From Calditrichota bacterium (lineage in GTDB: Bacteria > Calditrichota > Calditrichia > Calditrichales > J004), in contig JABFGF010000001.1 of assembly GCA_013112635.1 (NCBI GenBank), positions 1,224,352 through 1,288,351 on the forward strand: a stretch of DNA of 64,000 nt, in the 5' to 3' direction. Within the stretch, counting starts at the first letter, position 1. Every line of letters begins with the position of its first letter. Below the pieces are notes generated by a model. The model saw nothing but the letters and a program-made list of their open reading frames with translations, ran no database searches and was not told where the DNA came from. Positions 1 to 8,276 of this stretch are shown piece after piece. The position numbers were made by a program, and so were the translations under genes.

Positions 1-2226
1 CCATGGACCAAACTTCTCTTTTCCTTCCACAAAAACAGGGATAATCTCACCAATATCCTGGCTGGTTGGAATTAAATATTCATCAAGGTTTAGTTCTCGC
101 GGCATGCCTTCGTGTGTGCTTATTTCTTCCCATAAACCGTAACCTGCCCCCTGCGTTACGCCACCATAAATCTGGCCTTCTGCACCAAGTTTATTAATAA
201 CAGTTCCCGGATCATGTGCCGCTACAACCCTGTCAATACTCACTTCACCAGTAACTGTATTAACAGAAACCTCGGCAATTTGGCAGCCATACACATAGGT
301 AAAATATGCATCGCCTTGCCCTGTTTCCTCTTCCCAGCCAACATCGGGCCCTTTGTTCCAGCCAATTTCAGAAAGACTTATGCCTTTGCTATTGGCCAAC
401 CTGCACAAATCACCAAAACTCATTTCCTGAGATTTGATTTCCGGGTTGAAAGCTTTGTTGTTCTTAAAGATTATATTATCGGCGTTTTCCAAATTCCATT
501 CTTCTAACAATACTTTTATCAGTCGATTTTTTATTTTATCCGCCGCATTTTTAACAGCGCCACCGCCCATAATGGTTGAGCGTGAAGCCACCGTCGGCCC
601 GCTATCGGCAATAAGACCGGTGTCCTGTTCCAGGTAAAAAATATCATCAACATCAATTCCTAAAACCTCTGCAGCTATAATCGAAAAAGTTGTACGTAAA
701 CCCTGGCCATTTTCAGCCAAACCGCAAAGCAGATAGGCCGATCCATCTTTTTGAACTGAAAGATAAGCTGCTGCTGCATCAATCCCTTCTGCCCCAAGAG
801 AACTGCCACGGAAACTTACTGCCAGTCCAATGCCCTTTTTTACAGCATCTTTTGGATCAATAAATTCATTACTCTTTAAAACCAGGCTCTCCTGATCGAT
901 TTCATCCCCATTAAAAATTTTGGGTTGCTCGGGCAAGTTCTTTATCCATTTTTCCTGAAAGTCGCATCGGGCAATCGCAGCATCCATCACGGAAAGTAAA
1001 TTTACATCATGATTTTCAAGCACCTGGTTACTGGCAGTTATCGATCCTGCTTTAAAACCATTAATTTGACGAATCTTGTCAGGTGTCATTTTTAGTTTGA
1101 TGGCGATTTCATCCATAAGAGATTCCTGGGCAAAAATCGGCTGTGGAGATCCAAATCCCCTAAAAGCTCCCGTATAGGGATTATTTGTATAAACCGCCCG
1201 AACATCTGTCCATACATTTTCAACTTCGTAAGGCCCGGTTGCCTGAACCACAGTCCGCCATGTCACAAAAGGGCTCATCGAAGAGTAAGCGCCACCATCA
1301 GCGATGATATCAATTTTCATTGACTGTAATTTGCCATCAATATTAAAACCCACTTTGTAATGCATCGTATAAGGATGACGCTTGTATGACTCAAGAATTG
1401 AATCCTCGCGGTTATAACGAATTTTTACCGGACGACCCGTTTTAATGGCAGCAATGGCCGCACGTGCTGATAGCACATTCATGATGTCATCTTTACCACC
1501 AAAAGACCCGCCCAAGTCTGCTTGTTGGATGCGAACTTTGGCCAATGGCCATCCAAGAACGGCGGCAACGACATTTTGTGTAGTATGTGGATTTTGAATA
1601 CTGCCAATAATTTGAACCCCTTTGTTACCTTCCCGCGGAATAGCCGTGACAGCTTCAGGTTCCAAATAGGCATGCTCAATTAAAGGAGTTGTGTAGGTTT
1701 GTTCCAGAATATGATCACTATTTTTAAAACCTTTTTCAATATCACCTTTTCTTAAAGGGTAATGAACAATCTCATTGTTTTCATATTGTTCATGAATTAG
1801 TGGTGCATCTTTTTCTAAGGCTTTATTTCGGTTTGAAAGAATTGGAAGCTCCGAATAATCAATCTTTACCTTACTCTTTAGCTTTAGAAGGTCATCGTGA
1901 GATTCCCCGACAAGCATGGCAACAACATCGCCGCGTGTGCGAACCTTGTCAAACGCAAATACAGGTTGATCCTGGCGAATGGCACCGATCTTTTTTGAAC
2001 CCGATATGTCATTTGAGTCCACAATAGCAATTATTGCCGGATCATTTTTAATAGCAGAATAATCAATTGAATTGATTTTTGCATGTGCTGCAGGGATTCT
2101 AACCATGACGGCATGTAACTGATTTGGGAAAGAATAATCATCTGCAAATTTTGCCTGTCCGGTTATTTTTTCCAGCCCATCCTGGCGGATAATATTTTTT
2201 CCGATATGATTAAAGTTTTTCTTCAT
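1..2226 (-). CDS. Xanthine dehydrogenase-family molybdopterin-binding subunit (partial)
   Basis: This is the large, molybdenum-cofactor-binding subunit of a xanthine dehydrogenase / aldehyde oxidase-type hydroxylase. The frame opens with ATG at 2226 and is still open at base 1, giving 742 codons. The end reached (residues ...VEGKEKFGPW) precedes the usual GAKGxGE block, so only a short C-terminus is missing. Visible family motifs are LEPEAVTA about 200 residues in, QNPHTTQNVVAAVLGWP, GGSFGGKDD (the FGGK segment near the cofactor), and the C-terminal GQIYGGVTQGAGYGLWEE. The neighbouring upstream gene is an SsnA-like amidohydrolase, a pairing known from purine-degradation clusters, so xanthine or a related purine is the likely substrate. 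The substrate cannot be proven from sequence, and no FAD or 2Fe-2S subunit lies in the window. Confidence 0.9.
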   Translation of the reverse strand, partial: MKKNFNHIGKNIIRQDGLEKITGQAKFADDYSFPNQLHAVMVRIPAAHAKINSIDYSAIKNDPAIIAIVDSNDISGSKKIGAIRQDQPVFAFDKVRTRGDVVAMLVGESHDDLLKLKSKVKIDYSELPILSNRNKALEKDAPLIHEQYENNEIVHYPLRKGDIEKGFKNSDHILEQTYTTPLIEHAYLEPEAVTAIPREGNKGVQIIGSIQNPHTTQNVVAAVLGWPLAKVRIQQADLGGSFGGKDDIMNVLSARAAIAAIKTGRPVKIRYNREDSILESYKRHPYTMHYKVGFNIDGKLQSMKIDIIADGGAYSSMSPFVTWRTVVQATGPYEVENVWTDVRAVYTNNPYTGAFRGFGSPQPIFAQESLMDEIAIKLKMTPDKIRQINGFKAGSITASNQVLENHDVNLLSVMDAAIARCDFQEKWIKNLPEQPKIFNGDEIDQESLVLKSNEFIDPKDAVKKGIGLAVSFRGSSLGAEGIDAAAAYLSVQKDGSAYLLCGLAENGQGLRTTFSIIAAEVLGIDVDDIFYLEQDTGLIADSGPTVASRSTIMGGGAVKNAADKIKNRLIKVLLEEWNLENADNIIFKNNKAFNPEIKSQEMSFGDLCRLANSKGISLSEIGWNKGPDVGWEEETGQGDAYFTYVYGCQIAEVSVNTVTGEVSIDRVVAAHDPGTVINKLGAEGQIYGGVTQGAGYGLWEEISTHEGMPRELNLDEYLIPTSQDIGEIIPVFVEGKEKFGPW

Positions 2227-2260
2227 AAAATTGTATATCCAAGTAATTCTATATGAAAGA

Positions 2261-2333
2261 TGTCATGCTTTCCAGGAGGCATCCCCTAAAAGTCTTGGGA
2301 TTCTTCACTTCGTAAACTCCATTCAGAATGACA
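2261..2333. repeat. Palindromic REP/MITE-like intergenic element
   Basis: The 122-bp gap between the hydroxylase and the amidohydrolase is mostly filled by an element that begins TGTCAT and ends ATGACA. It has an inner inverted repeat, ATCCC (2281-2285) with GGGAT (2297-2301), and a segment reading GTCATTCTGAATGGAG and GAAGTGAAGAATCCC on the minus strand. That wording resembles the widespread 'CATTCTGAnnGAAGTGAAGAATC' dispersed repeats of environmental bacterial genomes. Only one copy was found in this window. Confidence 0.6.
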
Positions 2334-2348
2334 GAATGTTTTGTACTC

Positions 2349-3671
2349 CTAAAATGTATTGAATAATCTTGCACCCTGCTTATAAATATCTTTGTTAACC
2401 TGCTCTTCGTCAATATTTACCAAGCCATAATCCTTCATTAAGAATTTTCCATTTTGAACAACAGAATTTACAGGCCGTTCAGTAATTCCGTAAATATAAT
2501 GCCCCCAGAAATTTTGATCAGTTAACGGCGTTGGCGGCACATAATCCCAAATAATAAAATCAGCACGATCATTGACCTGCAAAGATGCAAAATCCGGAAA
2601 ATATTTTTTTACAAAATCTAATTGATCAAAATAGATTTTCTGAAACCAGGAAAACACATCATCAAATGAATTGCCATTGTGACGTTCAAGCAAAAACAAC
2701 TGTTTTAAGCTTTTTACAGGATTTGCATGCATTCCATCAGTCCCGGTTATTATTGGCGTATCCGTTGGCATTTTACTGAAGGCCGGTAAACCAACTGAAT
2801 TATTCATATTTGAATCAGGATTATAGGCAATTGCACTTCCCTTTTCTAATATTATATCACGATCATTTGGTTCCAGGTAAATAGCATGTGACAAAATACT
2901 TCTATCATTTAACAAACCAAATTTCTCTAATCTTTGCACAGGCATCTCTCCGTGATCGGCATAACTTAATTCACGATCAGCTAATCCTTCACAAAGATGT
3001 ATATGCACACCCAAATTATATTTCTGGATGGCTTTTGCAGCCTGCTCCAGGATTTCATCAGAAACTGTAAAAGATGCATGTAAACCGACCATAGCTTTCA
3101 AGTCATCATTTGTACGTTTATTAAAAAAGGAAATGTTCTCATCCATTGCTTCTTTTGCCTTGGCAGACCCATTACGATCAGATGTTTCAAAACAAAGCAC
3201 TCCACGTAAGTTTAGCTCGGAGAGGACATTGCCAATGGTAGCCAGGCTTCCTTTTGTAAAATTGGGAGAGGCATGATGGTCGAATGTATAAGTGACACCA
3301 TTGCGGATCGATTCCACTGCTCCCATTTGCACACTGGCGCGGACCATTGCTTTATCCAAGTTCAAGTCCAGTTTCCACCAAAGGTTTTCCAGGATATTCA
3401 AAAAACTATCCATCGGACCTGTGAGATTTAATCCTTTCGCCAGACGTGAATAAAAGTGTTCATGAAAATTTACATTTGGCAAAGTCGTCACCCCGCCTTC
3501 CGCATCAAAAACAGAAGTATCATTTTTATCACTCTTTGGTGCTTTTATGTATTGAGCATGATCTTTCGGGATGATTTGTTCAATCTTACCACCAGTAAAA
3601 ATCAGATCACCAAAAACGGGTTTTATGCTTTTATTTTCTACCTGGCAAATCCAGGTGTTATTTATTCTCAT
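2349..3671 (-). CDS. ssnA: SsnA-like amidohydrolase (putative aminohydrolase)
   Basis: This 440-residue cytosolic metal-dependent hydrolase belongs to the ATZ/TRZ/guanine-deaminase-like amidohydrolase superfamily and is closest in pattern to SsnA. Metal ligands are visible in order: H70-E-H72, H223-x-H225, H262 and D312 in a GTDG motif. The SsnA-like stretches FDHHASPN (130-137) and the following ETSDRNG are also present. SsnA genes sit in anaerobic purine-catabolism clusters with xanthine dehydrogenases, which fits the adjacent molybdopterin hydroxylase. The start ATG at 3671 follows the upstream gene by 8 bp, and no strong ribosome binding site is seen, so translational coupling is likely. 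The exact substrate is unknown. Confidence 0.82.
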   Translation of the reverse strand: MRINNTWICQVENKSIKPVFGDLIFTGGKIEQIIPKDHAQYIKAPKSDKNDTSVFDAEGGVTTLPNVNFHEHFYSRLAKGLNLTGPMDSFLNILENLWWKLDLNLDKAMVRASVQMGAVESIRNGVTYTFDHHASPNFTKGSLATIGNVLSELNLRGVLCFETSDRNGSAKAKEAMDENISFFNKRTNDDLKAMVGLHASFTVSDEILEQAAKAIQKYNLGVHIHLCEGLADRELSYADHGEMPVQRLEKFGLLNDRSILSHAIYLEPNDRDIILEKGSAIAYNPDSNMNNSVGLPAFSKMPTDTPIITGTDGMHANPVKSLKQLFLLERHNGNSFDDVFSWFQKIYFDQLDFVKKYFPDFASLQVNDRADFIIWDYVPPTPLTDQNFWGHYIYGITERPVNSVVQNGKFLMKDYGLVNIDEEQVNKDIYKQGARLFNTF

Positions 3672-3679
3672 CTTATTAT

Positions 3680-5341
3680 TTACTTTATTATTTTAATACC
3701 TTCCAAGTCAACAAAATACTTTTTATTATCAAATATATTTAATGGGAGTTTGTTAATCTCTACTTCTTCACCATTCACTTGTAGCACCTTTTCATTAAAC
3801 CTATACCGAATTCCATTCTCCACTTTAAATGGTGGATCTAATCTTTTTTCTGAATCAAAGCGTTCTGAATGAAAAACAAATAGGTTATCATTTTTTAAAT
3901 CTATTTCATATAAATGTATTATTGCGGAAGGATTGTCTTCACACGCTCCTATTTCGCTATAATCTGATATATAAATTTTGTCATTATTAATACGGGCTTT
4001 GGACATTTCATTATATGGATATCTTCTTAAGTGTTCAGAAAATTTTGTAATTTTCTTTGTCCGCAAATCTAGAATAATAAAACCATTATTACTCCCAATA
4101 ACGACTTTATTATTATGAACTGCAAAAACTTTTTCATATTTCATAGCAAAATCTGTGAAAGCAATAGAATCAATTTCATCCTGCCCATTAACCTGGAATA
4201 TTTTGTTTGCTCTTGTTACAAATTTGTGATCATGACTGGGGCATAAGTCTTGATGGTTTTGTGAAACTTGTTTTTCAAGAAATTGGATACTATTAGAAAC
4301 TTTATTTGAATCCGTTTTTGAAAAATATTTTATATGCTTCTCGCTATATTCCCCACTTACTATTGATTTGTAAAACTTGATGTATCTTTTTGATCTTTTA
4401 AATAATGGCCTAATAATTTTTTGTTTTTTGCAGTTTTCCAACTTATTCAGCAAAGGCCCAAGGTCACTAAAATCATTAGGATGAAAATACGTCCAGTGTC
4501 TGTTTTTTTTATTTAAAAGAGCAAGTCTTAAGTTTGCAATAGAATTCCCACCAAAAGAGGTCATTACCCAAAGATATTCAGTCGTAGCCCATACTCCACT
4601 TTGGTCGTATCTTGTAAATGGAAAAGAATTTTTTTCTTTTAAATCTTCTACGTAAGCTTTCCATTCGTTTGTTGAATAATTATAATTAAGAATCCCACCC
4701 TTTGATTTAGCATGGGCAGAACTAATAACCCAAACATTTTCATTATCTAAAAGAATACTCTGTCTGCCGGGGAATTCGCCAATGTCAAAATCAGTATACA
4801 AATCTGTTAGATTTAACCACTTGTTAGTAGATTTGGAATACATGTCTAATCTTCTTGAACTTGGAACCCAGAGGATATTGTGTTTCCTATCAAAAGTAAA
4901 CTTTAAGTTACCATTTATTTGGCCTCTCTCATTTCTTGAAACAATAATTTGATCAATAAATTTTTTTCTGAAAATATCAAATAACCAAATACCATTTTTA
5001 GAAGCACCAACCCACAAGGTATCATTAATTAATTCGATAGATCTAATTCTATTGCTATATAGATTTTCACCTTTGGGAATTCTAAAAACTTCTAGTTGCT
5101 TTGATTCAGTAAGTCTTCCTAAAGTGCTAGTAAAATTAAAATAATAGGAGCCATTAGTTTTAATCACTTTATTGTTATATTTAGAAAAAGTGCTTACAAA
5201 ACATTCAGTAGTATCATTAATTTTAAGAATTAAAGGATCAAATGTTTCCTTATTTTCATCTTTGTCATTTGCAAATAAAAAGCTAAACAGGCAAGCTATT
5301 AGAATAAGCACATTTAAATATCTTAATTTCCTTAAAATCAT
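3680..5341 (-). CDS. Secreted propeller-like protein of unknown function
   Basis: This 553-residue protein has an N-terminal signal peptide (hydrophobic residues 9-24, probable cleavage after FLFA). The body contains repeated short blades of the type 'DTLWVGASKNGIWLFD', 'HNILWVPSSRRLDMY' and 'NEWKAYVEDL', resembling the 'LWVGT..GL' strands of two-component-regulator-type beta-propellers. I do not recognise a catalytic motif or a named family. It lies between a PLP enzyme (47 bp upstream) and the SsnA-like gene (8 bp downstream), although those two have cytosolic metabolic roles. It is noticeably more AT-rich and lysine/asparagine-rich than its neighbours, suggesting a later insertion into the operon. 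Confidence 0.7.
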   Translation of the reverse strand: MILRKLRYLNVLILIACLFSFLFANDKDENKETFDPLILKINDTTECFVSTFSKYNNKVIKTNGSYYFNFTSTLGRLTESKQLEVFRIPKGENLYSNRIRSIELINDTLWVGASKNGIWLFDIFRKKFIDQIIVSRNERGQINGNLKFTFDRKHNILWVPSSRRLDMYSKSTNKWLNLTDLYTDFDIGEFPGRQSILLDNENVWVISSAHAKSKGGILNYNYSTNEWKAYVEDLKEKNSFPFTRYDQSGVWATTEYLWVMTSFGGNSIANLRLALLNKKNRHWTYFHPNDFSDLGPLLNKLENCKKQKIIRPLFKRSKRYIKFYKSIVSGEYSEKHIKYFSKTDSNKVSNSIQFLEKQVSQNHQDLCPSHDHKFVTRANKIFQVNGQDEIDSIAFTDFAMKYEKVFAVHNNKVVIGSNNGFIILDLRTKKITKFSEHLRRYPYNEMSKARINNDKIYISDYSEIGACEDNPSAIIHLYEIDLKNDNLFVFHSERFDSEKRLDPPFKVENGIRYRFNEKVLQVNGEEVEINKLPLNIFDNKKYFVDLEGIKIIK

Positions 5342-5388
5342 TTTTACTTTTCCTGTGTGAAAGGATAATTTCTTTAAAAAAAACTTAT

Positions 5389-6849
5389 TTATTTAGCGAC
5401 CTCTTTGTTAAAATCCTCAATCAACTTATCCCATTTTGATACAACCGAAAAACGTTCCGGCCAGTAATTATCATCGTACCACTGGGCATTTAGTTCTTCC
5501 ACATCTTTACCCTGCTGCTCTACCCAGGTAAAATATTTTAAATTGTGGATGGCTTTTTTGTCATAATATGTTAAATCTTTAAAATAATCGATACCCTGTT
5601 TTTTTATAACCGCAGTCCAATCGGTTTCTGCTTGCTGTGAATTGTAAGTTCCCCAATCATCATTCATTTCATCCAGCCTGGAATGATACATTTCAACCGA
5701 ATCGGTAAAAATAGTAAAGATGACATCGTTCTCATTCATCTCATAAAACCTGGCCATTTTAACGGCGCTTAGCATATTTGAAATGCCCGAAATACCAAGC
5801 AAAGGTAATTGCTGAATTACGTCTTTGGCAACACCCTTGTTGGCCAGCCATTCTTGTCCAGCTTCGTCATTAAACAATCGTAAAATCCTAAGCGGATCTT
5901 CATCATCAATGGCGCAAACGGCATCTGTGTTTTTTACATTATGCACCCAAGGTACATGCTTATCGCCAATTCCCTCAATACGATGTCCTCCAAAACCATT
6001 CATAAAAAGTGTTGGACATTGCAATGCTTCGGAGGCCAATACTTTGATCATTGGAGAAATCTCTCGTAAATAATCTCCGGCACCAATTGTTCCGGCTGAG
6101 CCTGTTGCACTTACATAGCCGCTCAATCTTTGATTGCCCGTTTTAATATTATTAAAGATTTTTTCAATGGTATAACCCGTGACTTCATAATGCCAGATTG
6201 GATTACCAAATTGATCAAACTGGTTCATAATAAGGTATTCATCACCTTCTGCTTCAAGCTCATGGCATTTGTCATAAATTTCTTTAACATTGCTCTCACA
6301 TCCCGGCGTAGCGTAAATTTCAGCTCCAAAATCTTTTAGCCAGCTAAATCGTTCCTTGCTCATCTCTTCAGGTAGAATGGCTACAGGATGAACACCGAGT
6401 AATGCCGAGTTAAAAGTACCCCCGCGGCAATAATTACCTGTTGAGGGCCAAACTGCTTTGTGATATTCCGGATCGAAACGCCCTGTAACCATATAAGGTG
6501 CCAAACAACCATATGTTGCGCCAACTTTGTGTGCACCAGTTGGAAAGTGCTTGCCAACCAATCCTATAATCCGCGCATTAACGCCTGTAATCTCTTTTGG
6601 GATTTCTAAAAAATTAGGTTCACCGATTTGTTTTGTTTCGGCATCGTTGCACCAGTTAATACGGAAAAGGTTTAACGGATCTAATTCATCAAATGCGATG
6701 TTTTTTAATTTTTCCTGGATTTCAGCTGAAATCGTTTCTGGCTTTTTTAGTTGTTCAAAAGTTGGTAGAACAATATTCTTATTTCGGCATCTTTTAATCG
6801 TGCGATTTAGTGAATCTTTATTTTCAATTTTCCAATTCCAGTTTCCCAT
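5389..6849 (-). CDS. PLP-dependent lyase/synthase, fold type II
   Basis: This 486-residue pyridoxal-phosphate enzyme belongs to the tryptophan synthase beta / cysteine synthase superfamily. The PLP-binding lysine is K108 in PTGAHKVGATYG. The phosphate-cradling glycine loop is SATGSAGTIGAGD near residue 245, and PSTGNYCRGG (135-144) forms the substrate loop. It is about 100 residues longer than diaminopropionate ammonia-lyase (YgeX/DpaL) or cysteine synthase, with most of the excess at the C-terminus. Being the promoter-proximal gene upstream of SsnA and a molybdopterin hydroxylase, it may be an amino-acid lyase acting in purine or related nitrogen catabolism. The reaction is not certain. Confidence 0.75.
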   Translation of the reverse strand: MGNWNWKIENKDSLNRTIKRCRNKNIVLPTFEQLKKPETISAEIQEKLKNIAFDELDPLNLFRINWCNDAETKQIGEPNFLEIPKEITGVNARIIGLVGKHFPTGAHKVGATYGCLAPYMVTGRFDPEYHKAVWPSTGNYCRGGTFNSALLGVHPVAILPEEMSKERFSWLKDFGAEIYATPGCESNVKEIYDKCHELEAEGDEYLIMNQFDQFGNPIWHYEVTGYTIEKIFNNIKTGNQRLSGYVSATGSAGTIGAGDYLREISPMIKVLASEALQCPTLFMNGFGGHRIEGIGDKHVPWVHNVKNTDAVCAIDDEDPLRILRLFNDEAGQEWLANKGVAKDVIQQLPLLGISGISNMLSAVKMARFYEMNENDVIFTIFTDSVEMYHSRLDEMNDDWGTYNSQQAETDWTAVIKKQGIDYFKDLTYYDKKAIHNLKYFTWVEQQGKDVEELNAQWYDDNYWPERFSVVSKWDKLIEDFNKEVAK

Positions 6850-7182
6850 TATACTCCTTGCAATTTAATGTTCATGTATAGCGAAACAGCTCGATACCAA
6901 ATATACAAAGGGAAATAGTAGAATTCTAAAAAAAAATATAGTGCTGGGGATTGCATTAAAGTCTAAATAATGACTTCAATAAAATATATCGTGGAAATGA
7001 TAAATGATTAAGAGAAATTAAAAAATTGTAACAAAAATATTTTTATCGGTACTTTTGAAAACATAGAATAACATTACATATTAATTTATTATAAAATGTT
7101 CTTAGATTGGAAAAAAATCAGGTCCCATGCCAAGTGATGAACCTATAACAACGGAACCTGATAAGCTAATACTGTAGTAAAA
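6850..7182. other. Intergenic region between uronate operon end and PLP gene
   Basis: This 333-bp AT-rich gap has no convincing gene. Near its low-coordinate end lies the ribosome binding site for the PLP gene (AAGGAG, just upstream of 6849). Near 7111-7161 it carries a terminator-like hairpin for the kinase-ended operon (separate entry). The remainder shows no repeat or RNA I can identify, but must contain the promoter of the PLP-ssnA-hydroxylase unit. Confidence 0.6.
7111..7161 (-). terminator. Probable intrinsic terminator of the uronate operon
   Basis: Read on the minus strand, TCAGGTTCC (7161-7153) pairs with GG-ACCTGA (7125-7118) with one bulge. It is followed directly by seven T (7117-7111). 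It sits 22 bp past the kinase stop codon. The loop of about 27 nt is longer than usual, so confidence is moderate. Confidence 0.5.
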
Positions 7183-8262
7183 TTATCTTTTCACCCTTGC
7201 ATTTCCGTTCCAGATACTCCAGACCATATCTTCATCGGCGGGCTGTCCATAATCCGTCAACTGTGTGGCCGCCAATGCGCCGGAAGCCCATCCAAACTGG
7301 ATCCATTTTTCGGGTTCCCATCCTTTTAAAATGGCATACAACATTCCGCCAACAAATCCATCTCCACCGCCAATACGATCAATTACACCAATCTCACGTG
7401 GCTCAACAACTTCCCAATGATCTCCGGCACGCATAATTCCACCCCAAAGATGACTGTTCGCACTAACAACTTCACGCAAGGTTGTTGCAAAGACAGAAGC
7501 AATTGGATAAGCCTCTTTTACCCGGTTAATCATTTTTTTAAAACCGTCAATTTTAGCTGAAATATCTTTACCGCCTGCATCAGGTCCTTCAATACCGAGG
7601 CATAACTGGAAATCTTCTTCATTGCCAATCAGGATATCTGAAACACCTGCTATTTCTGAAAAGATCTCTGCTAATTCTTTTTCGCGGTTTACCCAAAATG
7701 ATGCCCTGTAATTAAGATCGAATGAAACCCGCGTTCCATATTTTCTCGCCGCCCTTGCCAGTTCTAAACAGAACTTACTGGTTTCGGGAGACAACGCAGC
7801 AATTAATCCGGATAAGTGCATAATTTGAACTCCCTCTTCTCCAAAAATGCGATCAAGATCAAAATCTTTAACATTAAGCGTCCGGCCAACTTCACCTGCG
7901 CGGTCGTTTTGAACCCGTGGACCTCGCGCACCGATACCGCTGTCTGCAATATTAAATTGATGCCGATATCCCCACGGATTTCCCTGCTCAACTTCAGGAC
8001 CTTCATAATCCATGTGTCTTCCCGCAAGGTTATCCTTTATGAAGCGCGCTATTGGACTGCCTTTTACAAAAGTTGTTAATACTTTTACTGGCAACCCAAG
8101 GTAAGATGATACACTTGCCACATTTGTTTCTGCACTTGTTGCCTGCATTTTGAAAGTATCGCTGCAATGTACAGCCTGACCATTTACCGGGGTAATTCGT
8201 ACACCCATACTGGTTGGCACCAACATGGAATATTTGCAGTTATCTTTTAATTCAATTTTCAA
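7183..8262 (-). CDS. PfkB-family sugar-acid kinase (KDG kinase or gluconate kinase)
   Basis: This 359-residue ribokinase/PfkB-fold kinase ends the uronate operon. The anion-hole/catalytic motif is GGGDG at 298-302 with D301 as the presumed base, and SFDLNYRASFW in mid-protein is typical of 2-keto-3-deoxygluconate kinases. The start is a TTG at 8262 preceded at 6 bp by a strong GGAGG, and no better ATG exists. KDG kinase (KdgK) is the textbook reading and would serve the KduI/KduD branch. However, the operon lacks an aldolase and instead contains 6-phosphogluconate dehydrogenase, so phosphorylation of D-gluconate is a real alternative. It overlaps neither neighbour; the LarA-family gene ends 14 bp upstream. 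Confidence 0.85.
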   Translation of the reverse strand: MKIELKDNCKYSMLVPTSMGVRITPVNGQAVHCSDTFKMQATSAETNVASVSSYLGLPVKVLTTFVKGSPIARFIKDNLAGRHMDYEGPEVEQGNPWGYRHQFNIADSGIGARGPRVQNDRAGEVGRTLNVKDFDLDRIFGEEGVQIMHLSGLIAALSPETSKFCLELARAARKYGTRVSFDLNYRASFWVNREKELAEIFSEIAGVSDILIGNEEDFQLCLGIEGPDAGGKDISAKIDGFKKMINRVKEAYPIASVFATTLREVVSANSHLWGGIMRAGDHWEVVEPREIGVIDRIGGGDGFVGGMLYAILKGWEPEKWIQFGWASGALAATQLTDYGQPADEDMVWSIWNGNARVKR

Positions 8263-8276
8263 TTCAAACCTCCAAA

